A DNA stretch of 64,000 bases from Enterococcus timonensis (GTDB lineage Bacteria; Bacillota; Bacilli; Lactobacillales; Enterococcaceae). How positions within the stretch are numbered: position 1 is the first letter of the stretch; each line of letters opens with the position of its first letter. The stretch lies in assembly GCF_900104595.1 (NCBI RefSeq), contig NZ_FNVY01000004.1, forward strand, positions 806,001 to 870,000, given 5' to 3'. Both the position numbers and the translations under genes were made by a program. Below are positions 24,618-33,019 of the stretch, in pieces. The notes below the pieces were generated by a model that had not been told where the DNA came from, did not search any database, and saw only the letters and a list, made by a program, of their open reading frames with translations.

Positions 24618-24986
24618 TCATCCTTTACGGTTTATTAAGGGATTGACTGGCCCTAGTCCGCCTTGTTGGGCGATTTCATCATATAAAATTTTTCGAACTT
24701 CTTCATCGGTGAGCTGTGTTGCTTGAGACTGCTTTTGTGCTTTTTTTTGTTGATACAATAATTTTATTCCCGCCATGTTCAAGCCTTCTGTCAAATAATC
24801 TTTGATCTCTAATAAACGATCTAGATCATTGAGGGAATAAAGTCGGCGATTGCCACTGGAACGAACGGGTTCAATTAATCCTTGATCTTCATAATAACGA
24901 ATTTTCCGAGCCGTTAAATCGGTTAAAGAAATAACCGTACCAATTGGAAAAACGGCCAACGATCGGCGCAATTCTTTTTCTCTCAT
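24618..24986 (-). CDS. glnR: Nitrogen regulator GlnR (MerR family)
   Basis: A 122-residue repressor of nitrogen genes, activated by feedback-inhibited glutamine synthetase. The MerR-type winged helix is visible in [44 protein letters not shown], and the C-terminal tail ([19 protein letters not shown]...NPL) is the GS-responsive part. The stop lies just before the glnA start. The promoter has a perfect GlnR box upstream, so autoregulation is expected. Confidence 0.96.
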   Translation of the reverse strand: MREKELRRSLAVFPIGTVISLTDLTARKIRYYEDQGLIEPVRSSGNRRLYSLNDLDRLLEIKDYLTEGLNMAGIKLLYQQKKAQKQSQATQLTDEEVRKILYDEIAQQGGLGPVNPLINRKG

Positions 24987-25025
24987 AATGCCCCCTGCCT
25001 TTAAAAATTATCATTTACATTGGTT

Positions 25026-25078
25026 ACTATACCAACTGATAAAAAATTTGTCAAGTTTTCATGTGAGGTTTTCTGACA
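25026..25078 (-). promoter_or_regulatory. glnRA promoter with GlnR operator
   Basis: The GlnR box TGTCAGAAAACCTCACA (complement of 25062-25078) fits TGTNA-N7-TNACA exactly. It is followed by TTGACA (complement of 25049-25054), 17 bp and TATAGT (complement of 25026-25031). Confidence 0.93.
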
Positions 25079-25080
25079 TG

Positions 25081-25117
25081 AAAAAAAGACCTCCCAAAAT
25101 TTTTTTGGAAGGTCATC
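25081..25117 (-). terminator. Terminator of the hflX operon
   Basis: On the minus strand GACCTTCC and GGGAGGTC pair around an A/T-rich loop, followed by seven U. Confidence 0.85.
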
Positions 25118-25121
25118 TTTT

Positions 25122-26375
25122 TTATTGGTAATACACTTCATTGACTGCTTGGCAAACTGCCAGTTTTACATGTTCGTAAGTTAATCCACCTTGCAAATAT
25201 AAAATATATGGCGGGCGAATCGGACCGTCACTAGATAATTCAATGCTGGCGCCTTGAATAAAAGTTCCGGCGGCCATAATTATTTGATCGTCGTAACCTG
25301 GCATTTCAGAAGGAATTGGTAAGACGTTGGCATCTACTGGCGAATATTTTTGAATTTCTTGGCAAAAAGTAATCATCGCTTCTTTTTCATTTAGAGCAAT
25401 TCGCTGAATTAAATCCGTTCTAGGTTCGTCCCAACGCGGACTTGTCACCACTCCATGCAAATCTAATAAAGCTGCCGTAAAGACGGCCCCTTTAATTGCT
25501 TGGCTAACCGTGTGAGGTGCTAGGAAAAATCCTTGCAACATCGTAGGAACCGTATCTAACATTGCACCGGTTTCTAAACCAACGCCTGGTGTAGTTAAAC
25601 GATAACCACACATTTCTACTAAATCACTTCGCCCAGCAATATAGCCACCCGTTTTAGCAATGCCACCGCCAGGATTTTTAATTAAAGAGCCGGCCATTAA
25701 ATCCACACCGACATCGGTTGGTTCTAAGACTTCAGAAAATTCGCCATAACAATTATCGGCAAAAATAATAACCGATTGGGAAAGTTCGCGAATTTTTTTG
25801 ACCATTTCCGCCATTCTTTCAATGGTAAAAGAAGCACGATCGGCATAACCACATGAACGTTGCAAAGCGACAACTTTAACGTCTGGCGTTAATTTTTCGG
25901 CTAGTTGGGTAAAATCAACTTCACCATTTTCTAACAAGTCCACTTGGTCGTAAGTAATGCCCCATTCTTTTAAAGAGCCAATGCCAGAACCCGTCAAGCC
26001 GATGACTTCCATTAACGTGTCATAAGGCGTTCCTGTCAAATACAATAATTTATCTCCTGGCCGTAAAACGCCAAATAGAGCAGTGGAAATCGCATGAGTG
26101 CCAGAAATAATTTGCGGGCGAACCATGGCTTTTTCAGCGCCAAAAACTTCCGCATAAACTTTTTCTAACGCATCTCGCCCTAAGTCGTCGTAACCGTAAC
26201 CTGTAGACGGCGCAAAGTGGGTTTCAGAAATTTGCGCGTGATTAAAAGCTTGTAGTACTTTGGCTTGATTTTCTAAAGCAATATTCTCTAAACTTTCTAT
26301 TTGTAGAGCAATTTTTACTTGAGCTTCATTAATTTTTTCTTGGAGTTCTTTTGAGAAATTTTTATTCCAATTCAT
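25122..26375 (-). CDS. ynbB: PLP-dependent methionine gamma-lyase/aluminium-resistance family protein (YnbB-like)
   Basis: A 417-residue fold-type I PLP enzyme related to cystathionine gamma-synthase-type lyases. Family features: TGYGYDDLGRDALEKVYAEVFGAEKAMVRPQIISGTHAI, the Asp in IIFADNCYGEF and the PLP-lysine context GSLIKNPGGGIAKTGGYIAG. The reaction is not established for the family. In B. subtilis ynbB also follows hflX (ynbA). The ATG at 26373-26375 gives the usual N terminus, but its ribosome binding site (AAAGGAAG) is about 20 bases away with a GACGA-TCGTC hairpin between; a start inside the hflX end (up to 26453) is possible. Confidence 0.88.
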   Translation of the reverse strand: MNWNKNFSKELQEKINEAQVKIALQIESLENIALENQAKVLQAFNHAQISETHFAPSTGYGYDDLGRDALEKVYAEVFGAEKAMVRPQIISGTHAISTALFGVLRPGDKLLYLTGTPYDTLMEVIGLTGSGIGSLKEWGITYDQVDLLENGEVDFTQLAEKLTPDVKVVALQRSCGYADRASFTIERMAEMVKKIRELSQSVIIFADNCYGEFSEVLEPTDVGVDLMAGSLIKNPGGGIAKTGGYIAGRSDLVEMCGYRLTTPGVGLETGAMLDTVPTMLQGFFLAPHTVSQAIKGAVFTAALLDLHGVVTSPRWDEPRTDLIQRIALNEKEAMITFCQEIQKYSPVDANVLPIPSEMPGYDDQIIMAAGTFIQGASIELSSDGPIRPPYILYLQGGLTYEHVKLAVCQAVNEVYYQ

Positions 26376-26409
26376 CTTCAGACGATAATCGTCTTTCACT
26401 TCCTTTATT

Positions 26410-27669
26410 TTAGTTGGCGTTTTTCTCGTCATCTGAAGCATCGTTTCTTTCAATCAGTGGCATATTTTTTTTGGCGAAACCTTTTATTTGATAGCGTTCA
26501 GTTTCTTCATCAAAATTTTCTTGGACAATCAAGGTTTCTGTTTTCAAACGAGCCAACTTATCTCCTTGATTAGCCGCAATCACCACTACGTATGGTTCCA
26601 AAATTTCTAACATTTCTCTTTTCACTGCCGTAGTTAATATTTCGCGGCCATTTTCTGACCTTGTGGAAATGAGACAATTAGGAAAAAGCGTCGGGACAAA
26701 TGATTCATCACCTAACAAATCAGCTTTATTATAGACCGTTAAACGAGGAATTTCCATTAAATCTAAATCTTTCAGCAAGCCCAACACGGTTTCTTCTTGG
26801 CTTAAACGCGTGGGACTGGCGGCATCGACGACATGCAATAATAAATCCATCTCCGCACTCTCTTCTAAAGTCGATTGAAAAGCATCAATCAATTGGGTGG
26901 GCAAATCTTGAATAAAGCCAACCGTGTCAGTAACGGTCACTTCAAATCCTTGTGGAAAACGCCAGCGTTTCGTTAACGGATCCAATGTGGCAAATAATTG
27001 ATCCTCTTCGTAAGTATTTGTTTCAGTTAATAAATTTAAAATAGAAGATTTACCAGCGTTAGTATATCCTAATAAACCAATTCTAAACGTTGAGCCGGAA
27101 AGTCGTTTTTGCCGAGCGACTTGACGTTTACGCCCGACCTCTTGTACTTCGCGTTTAATTTGCAAAATTTTATCGCGAATATGACGGCGATCCGATTCTA
27201 ATTTAGACTCCCCGGGTCCGCGGGTACCAATCCCGGCCCCAAGACGAGACAAACTCGTTCCCATCCCGCTTAATCTTGGCAATAAATAATTTAACTGAGC
27301 TAGTTCAACTTGCAATTTTCCTTCTTTGGAATGGGCTCGCAACGCAAAAATGTCTAAAATTAATTGAATGCGATCGATAACTTTAACACCTAACTGCTCA
27401 CTTAAATATTGTCCTTGGCGCGGCGATAATTCTTGGTTGAAAATAACTAAGTCGGCCTCATGGGCTTCCACCATATTTTCAAGCTCTTGTAATTTTCCAG
27501 AACCAATTAAAGTTTTACGGTCAAAATTTTGTCTTTTTTGAGTCAGGGTTTCCACCACTTGACCATTTGCCGTTTGCGTTAAATTAGCCAGTTCTTCCAT
27601 TGAAGCTAAAAAGTCGGTCTGTCCTGCTGTTTCTACCCCGACCAAAATTACTTTTTCTTGTTCTTCCAT
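26410..27669 (-). CDS. hflX: Ribosome-associated GTPase HflX
   Basis: A 419-residue GTPase that splits or rescues stalled ribosomes, especially under heat stress. The N-terminal HflX domain (LANLTQTANGQVVETLTQKRQNFDRKTLIGSGKLQEL), the glycine-rich linker RLGAGIGTRGPGESKLESDRR, and the G domain with G1 GYTNAGKSS, G3 DTVGF and G4 NKAD are all present. It sits between miaA and ynbB in one minus-strand operon, as in other Bacillota, where miaA-hfq/hflX linkage is common. Confidence 0.95.
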   Translation of the reverse strand: MEEQEKVILVGVETAGQTDFLASMEELANLTQTANGQVVETLTQKRQNFDRKTLIGSGKLQELENMVEAHEADLVIFNQELSPRQGQYLSEQLGVKVIDRIQLILDIFALRAHSKEGKLQVELAQLNYLLPRLSGMGTSLSRLGAGIGTRGPGESKLESDRRHIRDKILQIKREVQEVGRKRQVARQKRLSGSTFRIGLLGYTNAGKSSILNLLTETNTYEEDQLFATLDPLTKRWRFPQGFEVTVTDTVGFIQDLPTQLIDAFQSTLEESAEMDLLLHVVDAASPTRLSQEETVLGLLKDLDLMEIPRLTVYNKADLLGDESFVPTLFPNCLISTRSENGREILTTAVKREMLEILEPYVVVIAANQGDKLARLKTETLIVQENFDEETERYQIKGFAKKNMPLIERNDASDDEKNAN

Positions 27670-27679
27670 AGTTTCTCCT

Positions 27680-28549
27680 TTACTCCTGCTTTAGCCATTG
27701 ACTAAGCTGGTTGAGAATTTCCTCTTTTACCCCTGGCTCGTCCAGCTGATAAAAAGTTAAATCCATCCGATTTTTAAACCAGGTGATTTGGCGTTTGGCA
27801 TAGCGACGAGAATTGCGTTTCACTAATTCTATTGCTTCAGTTAAAGAAATCTCCCCTGCAAAATAAGGGAAAAATTCTTTATAGCCAATCGCTTGTAAAA
27901 CGGTTCGTTTCTCTTGAAAATTTTCTTTTTGAAAATGATATAATTTTTCTGCTTCTTGTAACAAGCCCTCTGTCATCATTTCATCCACTCGTTGATTGAT
28001 CCGCTCATAAAGTGTCGGACGTGGCAAAGTTAACGGAATGAAAAAAATATCAAACCCGGGATCTGCTCGGGTAGTTATTTTCCGATCTAGTGCACGAGTG
28101 ATCCGCCGCTGATTATTAGGATGAGTGGTGGCGGCGAGCTGGGGATCTTTTTTTTGTAATTTATCCCACGCGTTTTCTTGTTGACTCGTCGATGTTGCTA
28201 ATTGATCCGTCACCGAAAATCCTTCTAGCAAAGCTTGCACGTAAAGACCGGTACCACCAACAATCATCGGTAAATGGCCACGTTCTTCAATTTCTTTTAT
28301 TTTTTCATTTGCCGCTTTTTGAAAATCAAAAGCTGAATAATTTTGATCCCACGGTAAAAAATTTAACAAGTGGTGAGGAACGCCTTGTTGTTCATCTAAA
28401 GACACTTGATTGGTACCAATCGGCAAATTTTCATAAACTTGCATCGAATCGCCGGAAATAATTTCGCCTAAAAACAGTTGGGCGATTTCAATACTTAAAG
28501 CCGTTTTTCCTACAGCGGTTGGTCCAACAACGACAATTATTTTTTTCAT
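27680..28549 (-). CDS. miaA: tRNA dimethylallyltransferase
   Basis: A 289-residue enzyme that transfers dimethylallyl to A37 of tRNAs reading U-initial codons. The P-loop GPTAVGKTALS, the SGDSMQVYENLPIGTNQ region, PHHLLNFLPWDQNYSAFDF, GGTGLYVQALLEGF and the C-terminal RNSRRYAKRQITWFKNR are all intact. It is slightly shorter than most (300-315). The start overlaps the gdpD stop by 4 bp (ATGA), showing translational coupling. Confidence 0.95.
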   Translation of the reverse strand: MKKIIVVVGPTAVGKTALSIEIAQLFLGEIISGDSMQVYENLPIGTNQVSLDEQQGVPHHLLNFLPWDQNYSAFDFQKAANEKIKEIEERGHLPMIVGGTGLYVQALLEGFSVTDQLATSTSQQENAWDKLQKKDPQLAATTHPNNQRRITRALDRKITTRADPGFDIFFIPLTLPRPTLYERINQRVDEMMTEGLLQEAEKLYHFQKENFQEKRTVLQAIGYKEFFPYFAGEISLTEAIELVKRNSRRYAKRQITWFKNRMDLTFYQLDEPGVKEEILNQLSQWLKQE

Positions 28550-29262
28550 AGACGTCCTTTCCAGATGGCTTCCCGCGCCTCTTTCGGGTAATCGGTAATA
28601 ATCGCACTTAGGCCTAAATGTTTGGCATAGAGCAAATCTTTTTTCGTATTAACGGTCCACGGACGAATTAATTTTGGGAACAAAGCTATTTCACTTGCTT
28701 GGCGCTGCACCCATAAAAAATCAGGATGCAAACTAGTGATAAAGGGATACTTTAAGACTTTGGCAATTTTTCTTTGATTGTGGCTAGCTAAAAGTGCCAA
28801 AGATAATGCCGGTTTTTCTTCGTGAATGGCCAGTAACGTCTCTAAATTAAAACTAGAAATTAAAATAGAAAACGACCAATCTTGCTTATTCAAAGCTTCT
28901 ACTAGTAAAGGCACCAACGTTGGATAAGCAAATTTATTCGTTTTGGCTTCAATATTCAATGTGCCGGTAAATTTTTTTTGCTGTAAAAAATGTAAGACTT
29001 CTGGCAGCGTCATGATGGTGCTAGGATGATTTGTCGAACCAATATTTAATTGTTGCAGCTGGCTCAAGGTCATTTTTCGGACTAAACCTTTACCATCACT
29101 GGTGCGATCGACGGATTCATCGTGAATCACTACTAATTGTTGGTCACTTGAAACGTGAACATCTAACTCTAATCCATCCGCATAATTTAGCGCATCGGCA
29201 AAACTTTCCTTTGTATTTTCTGGAAAATGAGCGCTACTTCCTCGGTGAGCAAAAATTTCCAT
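28546..29262 (-). CDS. Glycerophosphodiester phosphodiesterase (cytoplasmic)
   Basis: A 238-residue GDPD barrel that splits glycerophosphodiesters to glycerol-3-phosphate and an alcohol. Catalytic features: IFAHRGSSAHFPENTKESF (His, Arg and Glu), LELDVHVSSDQQLVVIHDESVDRTSDGKG, and the C-terminal WTVNTKKDL and AIITDYP. There is no signal peptide. TAGGAGGTGA suits the second ATG (29260-29262), 9 bases later; the first ATG two codons upstream is too close. First gene of the gdpD-miaA-hflX-ynbB operon. Confidence 0.93.
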   Translation of the reverse strand: MEIFAHRGSSAHFPENTKESFADALNYADGLELDVHVSSDQQLVVIHDESVDRTSDGKGLVRKMTLSQLQQLNIGSTNHPSTIMTLPEVLHFLQQKKFTGTLNIEAKTNKFAYPTLVPLLVEALNKQDWSFSILISSFNLETLLAIHEEKPALSLALLASHNQRKIAKVLKYPFITSLHPDFLWVQRQASEIALFPKLIRPWTVNTKKDLLYAKHLGLSAIITDYPKEAREAIWKGRL

Positions 29263-29380
29263 TTGCATTCACCTCCTATCCCTATCTTATCAATAATTTT
29301 GATATTTAAAAACCCTGAAACTTTTCTTTTTTACAAATTGAGTGCATACTTAATGTAAGGAATAAAAAGGAGGAAGAATC

Positions 29381-29548
29381 ATGAAAAAATTTTTCGTCGG
29401 CGTATTAGTAGGAAGTGCCATTACAGTAGGAACGGCGGCTGCATTTGCCTATTGCGTGAAAAAAAATGTCATCGCTCCGCTTGAAGAAAAAGAAGATATT
29501 TTATATGACAAACGGCAAAAAGCTCATCGTAAAAGTTTTGCCCGTTAA
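29381..29548 (+). CDS. DUF3042 family small membrane protein
   Basis: A 55-residue protein starting MKKFFVGVLVGSAITVGTAA with one N-terminal hydrophobic helix (about 4-26) and a basic C-terminal tail ending KAHRKSFAR. This matches the DUF3042 pattern (MKKFxxGxLVGTxAT...VKKxVIxPIEEKE...RK.R) of lactic acid bacteria. AAAAAGGAGGAAGAATC is a strong ribosome binding site. Function unknown; it has its own terminator, and the operon on its left is divergent. Confidence 0.85.
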   Translation: MKKFFVGVLVGSAITVGTAAAFAYCVKKNVIAPLEEKEDILYDKRQKAHRKSFAR

Positions 29549-29597
29549 ACACAAAAAAGCTGCGACTTTAAAAAGTCGTAGCTTTTTTTGTGTTTAG
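29549..29597. terminator. Terminator after the DUF3042 gene
   Basis: ACACAAAAAAGCT..CGACTT and AAGTCG..AGCTTTTTTTGTGT arms form a long hairpin with one mismatch. Confidence 0.9.
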
Positions 29598-29599
29598 AT

Positions 29600-29850
29600 T
29601 TTTTCAGCCTTGTTTATCGGTGAAATAAATGCAATTCCTAGGTAAATAGACAAAATGCCTACTGAGTGCTTTGCACTCATTCACCATTTTCCTAATTTAC
29701 TACGGAATTATTCGCATTTTTTTCAACCTTGTTTATCGGTGAAATAAATGCTGTGCTTAGGAGAATAGATAAAATTTTAAAAAATCCAACTTCATGATTT
29801 TCCAAAAATTTTCCTAATTCTCTACAGCACAACCCGCTTTTTTTTCAACC
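29600..29850. repeat. Two palindromic repeat units (cluster 1)
   Basis: Two units follow head to tail. Each begins TCARCCTTGTTTATCGGTGA (29604 and 29723) and contains a fold-back: unit A arms at 29633-29657 and 29685-29709 (AATTCCTAGGTAAATAG / CTAATTTACTACGGAATT) around a GAGTGC-TTT-GCACTC hairpin; unit B arms at 29752-29778 and 29805-29831 (GCTTAGGAGAATAGAT / CCTAATTCTCTACAGC). The same two subtypes recur inverted at 61075-61325. Confidence 0.85.
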
Positions 29851-30267
29851 TTAGCCTTGTTTTACTTTGCCGGTCCAGTTGCGGAAGCCGCCTTTTAAGA
29901 TGTAGATATTTTCAAAACCGGCTTTTTTTAACTTGAAAGCTGCTCGAATGGATAATGTTTTTTTTGTGTCGTATAAGTAAATGGGTTGGTCGCGACGAAT
30001 GGAGGTCATCAATGTTTTAAATTGGGTGTAAGGCATATTGCGGGCGCCTAAAATATGGCCGCCGCGAAATTCGTCTTTTTCCCGTAAATCTAAGACTTGT
30101 GCTTTGCGCATGCCTTCTTTAAATTCATCTTCTTCAATCGTTGTGGCTGACATTTTGCCCATCAAGCGCAAATACAGATCATATCCGCCCCAAACTAAAA
30201 TCACCGCTATCAAAATAATATTTACTACGGTAATTGAGCGTATTGCTAATAATGATAATTGTAACAA
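29851..30267 (-). CDS. Membrane-anchored rhodanese-fold protein without catalytic cysteine (YqhL-like)
   Basis: A 138-residue protein with one N-terminal membrane helix (about residues 12-32) and a cytoplasmic rhodanese domain (VLDLREKDEFRGGHILGARNMPYTQF...ILKGGFRNWTGK). The active-site loop reads YLYDTKKTLSIRAA, so the sulfur-carrying cysteine is replaced by Asp and sulfurtransferase activity is not expected. This loss seems common in this Bacillota subgroup. It starts with TTG (30265-30267), 8 bases after GGAGG, next to the glcK stop. Last gene of the yqgN-gluP-yqgQ-glcK operon. Role unknown. Confidence 0.88.
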   Translation of the reverse strand: MLQLSLLAIRSITVVNIILIAVILVWGGYDLYLRLMGKMSATTIEEDEFKEGMRKAQVLDLREKDEFRGGHILGARNMPYTQFKTLMTSIRRDQPIYLYDTKKTLSIRAAFKLKKAGFENIYILKGGFRNWTGKVKQG

Positions 30268-30268
30268 A

Positions 30269-31252
30269 TTATTTTCCTCCCAAAAATTGTAATGCTAACG
30301 AAGCTGCCCCAATGACACCGGCGTCGTTTCCTAGTTGTGCAAGTTTTAAATGCGTGCTTTCTCGCACTTGTGTAAATGAAAATTGTTCAAAATATTTTTG
30401 AACCCGTTCTAATAAAAATTCTCCAGCGGCACTCACGCCTCCGCCAATGACGATATCAGATGGATTCAGCATATTGCCGATATTTCCGGTGGCTAGTCCC
30501 AAATAATAGCAAACTTTATCCACAACTAATAAGGCAAAATGATCGCCTTCTTGAGCCGCATCAAAAATATCTTTAGAAGAAATATCTTCCCCATCATCAA
30601 TTTGCTGTTTAATTTCTGAGTCGCCGGCAAATTCTTCAGACATTTTCCGCGCCACCCGAACAACACCAGTAGCAGAGGCCACTGTTTCTAAACAGCCACG
30701 TTTGCCGCAAGTACACATAAAGCCATCAGGATCAACTGTAATATGACCAATCTCGCCTGCTGCGCCGACTACACCGTGAAGAAGATGTCCTTCTGCCACA
30801 ATTCCGCCACCAACGCCTGTGCCTAAAGTAATAAAAGTTACATCAGGAGAATTTTCACCCGCCCCTTGCCAGCGTTCGCCAAGTGCGGCCACATTGGCAT
30901 CATTATCAATGGCAAATGGAATTCCTAATGCTTTTTCCATTTTTTCTTTCACTGGTTGCAAAGTTGCCCAATTTAAATTGTACGCACCAACCACAGTTCC
31001 AGCTTTTCGATCAATTACTCCCGGGGAACCCATGCCAATACCAACGAAATCTTCGGCGGTCATTTGATATAAATTTAAGCGGTGTTTAATCGACGCAATA
31101 ATATCGTCAACAATATGAATCCCATCGTCTAAAATATTCGTTTCGATAGTCCATTTTTGTTGGATATCGCCTTCTTGGGTTAAAATGGCAAATTTGGCCG
31201 TCGTTCCTCCCAAATCGATGCCCAATAATTTTTCTTCAGCCAACTGTTTCAT
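30269..31252 (-). CDS. glcK: Glucokinase (ROK family)
   Basis: A 327-residue sugar kinase that phosphorylates intracellular glucose. The ATP motif LLGIDLGGTTAKFAIL, the sugar-binding IDNDANVAALGERWQG, FITLGTGVGGGIVAEG, GEIGHITV and the zinc motif CTCGKRGCLET are complete. The first ATG (31250-31252) is directly adjacent to GAGAGG, so the TTG three codons later (31241-31243) may be the real start. It overlaps the yqgQ end by 17 bp. Confidence 0.95.
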   Translation of the reverse strand: MKQLAEEKLLGIDLGGTTAKFAILTQEGDIQQKWTIETNILDDGIHIVDDIIASIKHRLNLYQMTAEDFVGIGMGSPGVIDRKAGTVVGAYNLNWATLQPVKEKMEKALGIPFAIDNDANVAALGERWQGAGENSPDVTFITLGTGVGGGIVAEGHLLHGVVGAAGEIGHITVDPDGFMCTCGKRGCLETVASATGVVRVARKMSEEFAGDSEIKQQIDDGEDISSKDIFDAAQEGDHFALLVVDKVCYYLGLATGNIGNMLNPSDIVIGGGVSAAGEFLLERVQKYFEQFSFTQVRESTHLKLAQLGNDAGVIGAASLALQFLGGK

Positions 31253-31457
31253 CCTCTCTTTGGCGCTTTTCTTCTAGGCGATGTTCTCGTTTCAAGACTA
31301 ATATCCCTGAGCGAAATAACTTCTCGTCAATTAAGCGGCCTTCATATAATTTTCTAAATTCAATTTCCATCAGCTCGATATCGAACAAACGATTCCCCAA
31401 ATAAACAAAAATTCCAAATTTTTTGAGGACCTGCTGTACGTCATATAAAGTCTTCAT
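31236..31457 (-). CDS. yqgQ: YqgQ family protein
   Basis: A 73-residue helical cytoplasmic protein, MKTLYDVQQVLKKFGIFVYLGNRLFDIELMEIEFRKLYEGRLI, the conserved core of YqgQ (DUF910). It has no known function, but its place between a rhomboid protease gene and glcK is conserved in Bacillota. Start at ATG 31455-31457 with GGGGGAAGTGCC upstream; the frame is open further upstream but that part overlaps the gluP end. Confidence 0.92.
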   Translation of the reverse strand: MKTLYDVQQVLKKFGIFVYLGNRLFDIELMEIEFRKLYEGRLIDEKLFRSGILVLKREHRLEEKRQREDETVG

Positions 31458-31470
31458 GGCACTTCCCCCA

Positions 31471-32184
31471 TTATAAACTGAACCCGTACTTTTTAAAACC
31501 ATAGATGAATAAAATTCCGATTAAAGCGACAAATAAAATTCCGGCAACAATCCGCTCATGAATATTTACTTTTCCTTTCACCGGCACGGCAACGGCCAGA
31601 CTCACTAGAACACCGCCTAAAAGTCCACCAATATGGCCCATCATATCGACACTAGAACTGAATAAATTAAATATCAAGTTCATCACAATAAACGTCAAAT
31701 AGCGTTGGACCAACATTTTTACCGCCGGATTATTACGATAAATGCGCCCTAAAATCACAAAAGCGCCAAACATTCCAAATAACGCCGTGGAAGCCCCCGC
31801 TGAAATGGTGTTAGGTTGTCCTAAAGCAAAGCTCAAGACATTCCCGGCGATCCCACTGAGCAAATAAATCACCAAAAAGCGCCAATGCCCGTAAACTGTT
31901 TCTACTTGTTGGCCGATAAAATAAAGGGTGACTGAGTTTATGGCAAAATGCGCCCAACCAATATGCAAAAACATCGGCATAATAAAACGCCAATATTCAT
32001 GATTAATAATAATCGAGCCTCGTTCCATCGCCCCAAAACGCAAGAGCACAGAAATATTTTCCGATCCGCCATAACCAAGACCGTCTATTTCCATCCAAAG
32101 CATCATCACTGTTTGGAACAATAATAATCCGTACATGACAAAAGGCCGCGCCGAGAAATTTCGGCTAAATCTCGTCTTATTCAT
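31471..32184 (-). CDS. gluP: Rhomboid-family intramembrane serine protease
   Basis: A 237-residue six-helix membrane protease. The catalytic serine lies in SAGASTALFGMFGAF (GxSx motif) and the partner histidine in MGHIGGLLGG; FLHIGWAHFAINSVTLYFIG supplies the conserved H-x4-N helix. It lacks the N- and C-terminal extensions (TPR) of B. subtilis GluP (507 residues), so substrates may differ. Part of the conserved yqgN-gluP-yqgQ-glcK operon. Confidence 0.93.
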   Translation of the reverse strand: MNKTRFSRNFSARPFVMYGLLLFQTVMMLWMEIDGLGYGGSENISVLLRFGAMERGSIIINHEYWRFIMPMFLHIGWAHFAINSVTLYFIGQQVETVYGHWRFLVIYLLSGIAGNVLSFALGQPNTISAGASTALFGMFGAFVILGRIYRNNPAVKMLVQRYLTFIVMNLIFNLFSSSVDMMGHIGGLLGGVLVSLAVAVPVKGKVNIHERIVAGILFVALIGILFIYGFKKYGFSL

Positions 32185-32192
32185 TTTTGCTC

Positions 32193-32720
32193 CTATCCAA
32201 TAAATAATTTTTGTATTTTTTGATCGAATGACTCTGGTGGAAACACGCCTAGTTGCTCTTTAAAAATTAAGCTGACCGTAACCCCTTTAAAATCGCTCAA
32301 GAAGCGATCATAATACCCGCCCCCAAAACCAATCCGATAGCCTTCTTCAGTAAATAACAAACCTGGCACAATTAATACATCTAACGAAGCTTTAGCAATT
32401 GGTTTTTCCGGCTCTGGTTCTAAGACGCCAAATGTCGAGCGATTAAATTTTGTTTTTTCAGTCACTTGAAAAAAGTGCATTTGGTGATTTTTAGCAATTG
32501 GCGCGGCCATGATTTTTCCGGCATGTAATCCTGCAGAAAATATTTTATCTAAAGGAATCTCAATTTCACTAGGCAAATAAAAACCAATCACTTGCGCTTC
32601 TTTAAAATAAGTACTGGCTAAAAAATCTTTTTGAATTTTTTCTGCTCGACTTAATTTTTTGCGATCACCAGCTAACGCCTTTAATTTTTCTAGCATTTCT
32701 AGCCGTAATTCTTTTTTCAT
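32193..32720 (-). CDS. yqgN: 5-formyltetrahydrofolate cyclo-ligase
   Basis: A 175-residue enzyme that converts 5-formyl-THF to 5,10-methenyl-THF with ATP. The diagnostic motif GFGGGYYDRFLSDF and the preceding LIVPGLLFTEEGYRI are intact, as is the N-terminal KAQVIGFYLPSEIEIPLD. First gene of the operon, 8 bp before gluP. Confidence 0.94.
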   Translation of the reverse strand: MKKELRLEMLEKLKALAGDRKKLSRAEKIQKDFLASTYFKEAQVIGFYLPSEIEIPLDKIFSAGLHAGKIMAAPIAKNHQMHFFQVTEKTKFNRSTFGVLEPEPEKPIAKASLDVLIVPGLLFTEEGYRIGFGGGYYDRFLSDFKGVTVSLIFKEQLGVFPPESFDQKIQKLFIG

Positions 32721-32754
32721 GGTTCACCTACTTATTATACAAATTTATATGTAA

Positions 32755-32787
32755 AAAAACTAGCCACCACAACGGCTGCTAGTTTTT
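32755..32787 (-). terminator. Terminator of rpmG
   Basis: AAAACTAGC..CC and GG..GCTAGTTTTT arms with U run on the minus strand. Confidence 0.8.
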
Positions 32788-32792
32788 CTTTA

Positions 32793-32942
32793 TTATTTAG
32801 TTTCCCGGTGTAACGTAACTTTACGTTCTCTTGGGCAATATTTTTTAACTTCCAAACGGTCTGGATGGTTCCGTTTGTTTTTGCTTGATAAGTAATTCCG
32901 TTCTTTGCATTCTGTACATTCTAAAGTAATATGGACGCGCAT
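32793..32942 (-). CDS. rpmG: 50S ribosomal protein L33
   Basis: A 49-residue ribosomal protein ([20 protein letters not shown]...[21 protein letters not shown]), too short for most ORF cut-offs. It matches the L33 family throughout, with the CTEC pair and the single Cys in KKYCPR. GAAGGAGGAGAAAA lies in front of the ATG. It probably follows its own promoter between the PBP gene and yqgN. Confidence 0.97.
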   Translation of the reverse strand: MRVHITLECTECKERNYLSSKNKRNHPDRLEVKKYCPRERKVTLHRETK

Positions 32943-33019
32943 TTTTTCTCCTCCTTCAACTGTCAATGTGTTCTACTTGACTATCTTATCATAAATGGAA
33001 ATTTTTGCCTAGCTTTTTT

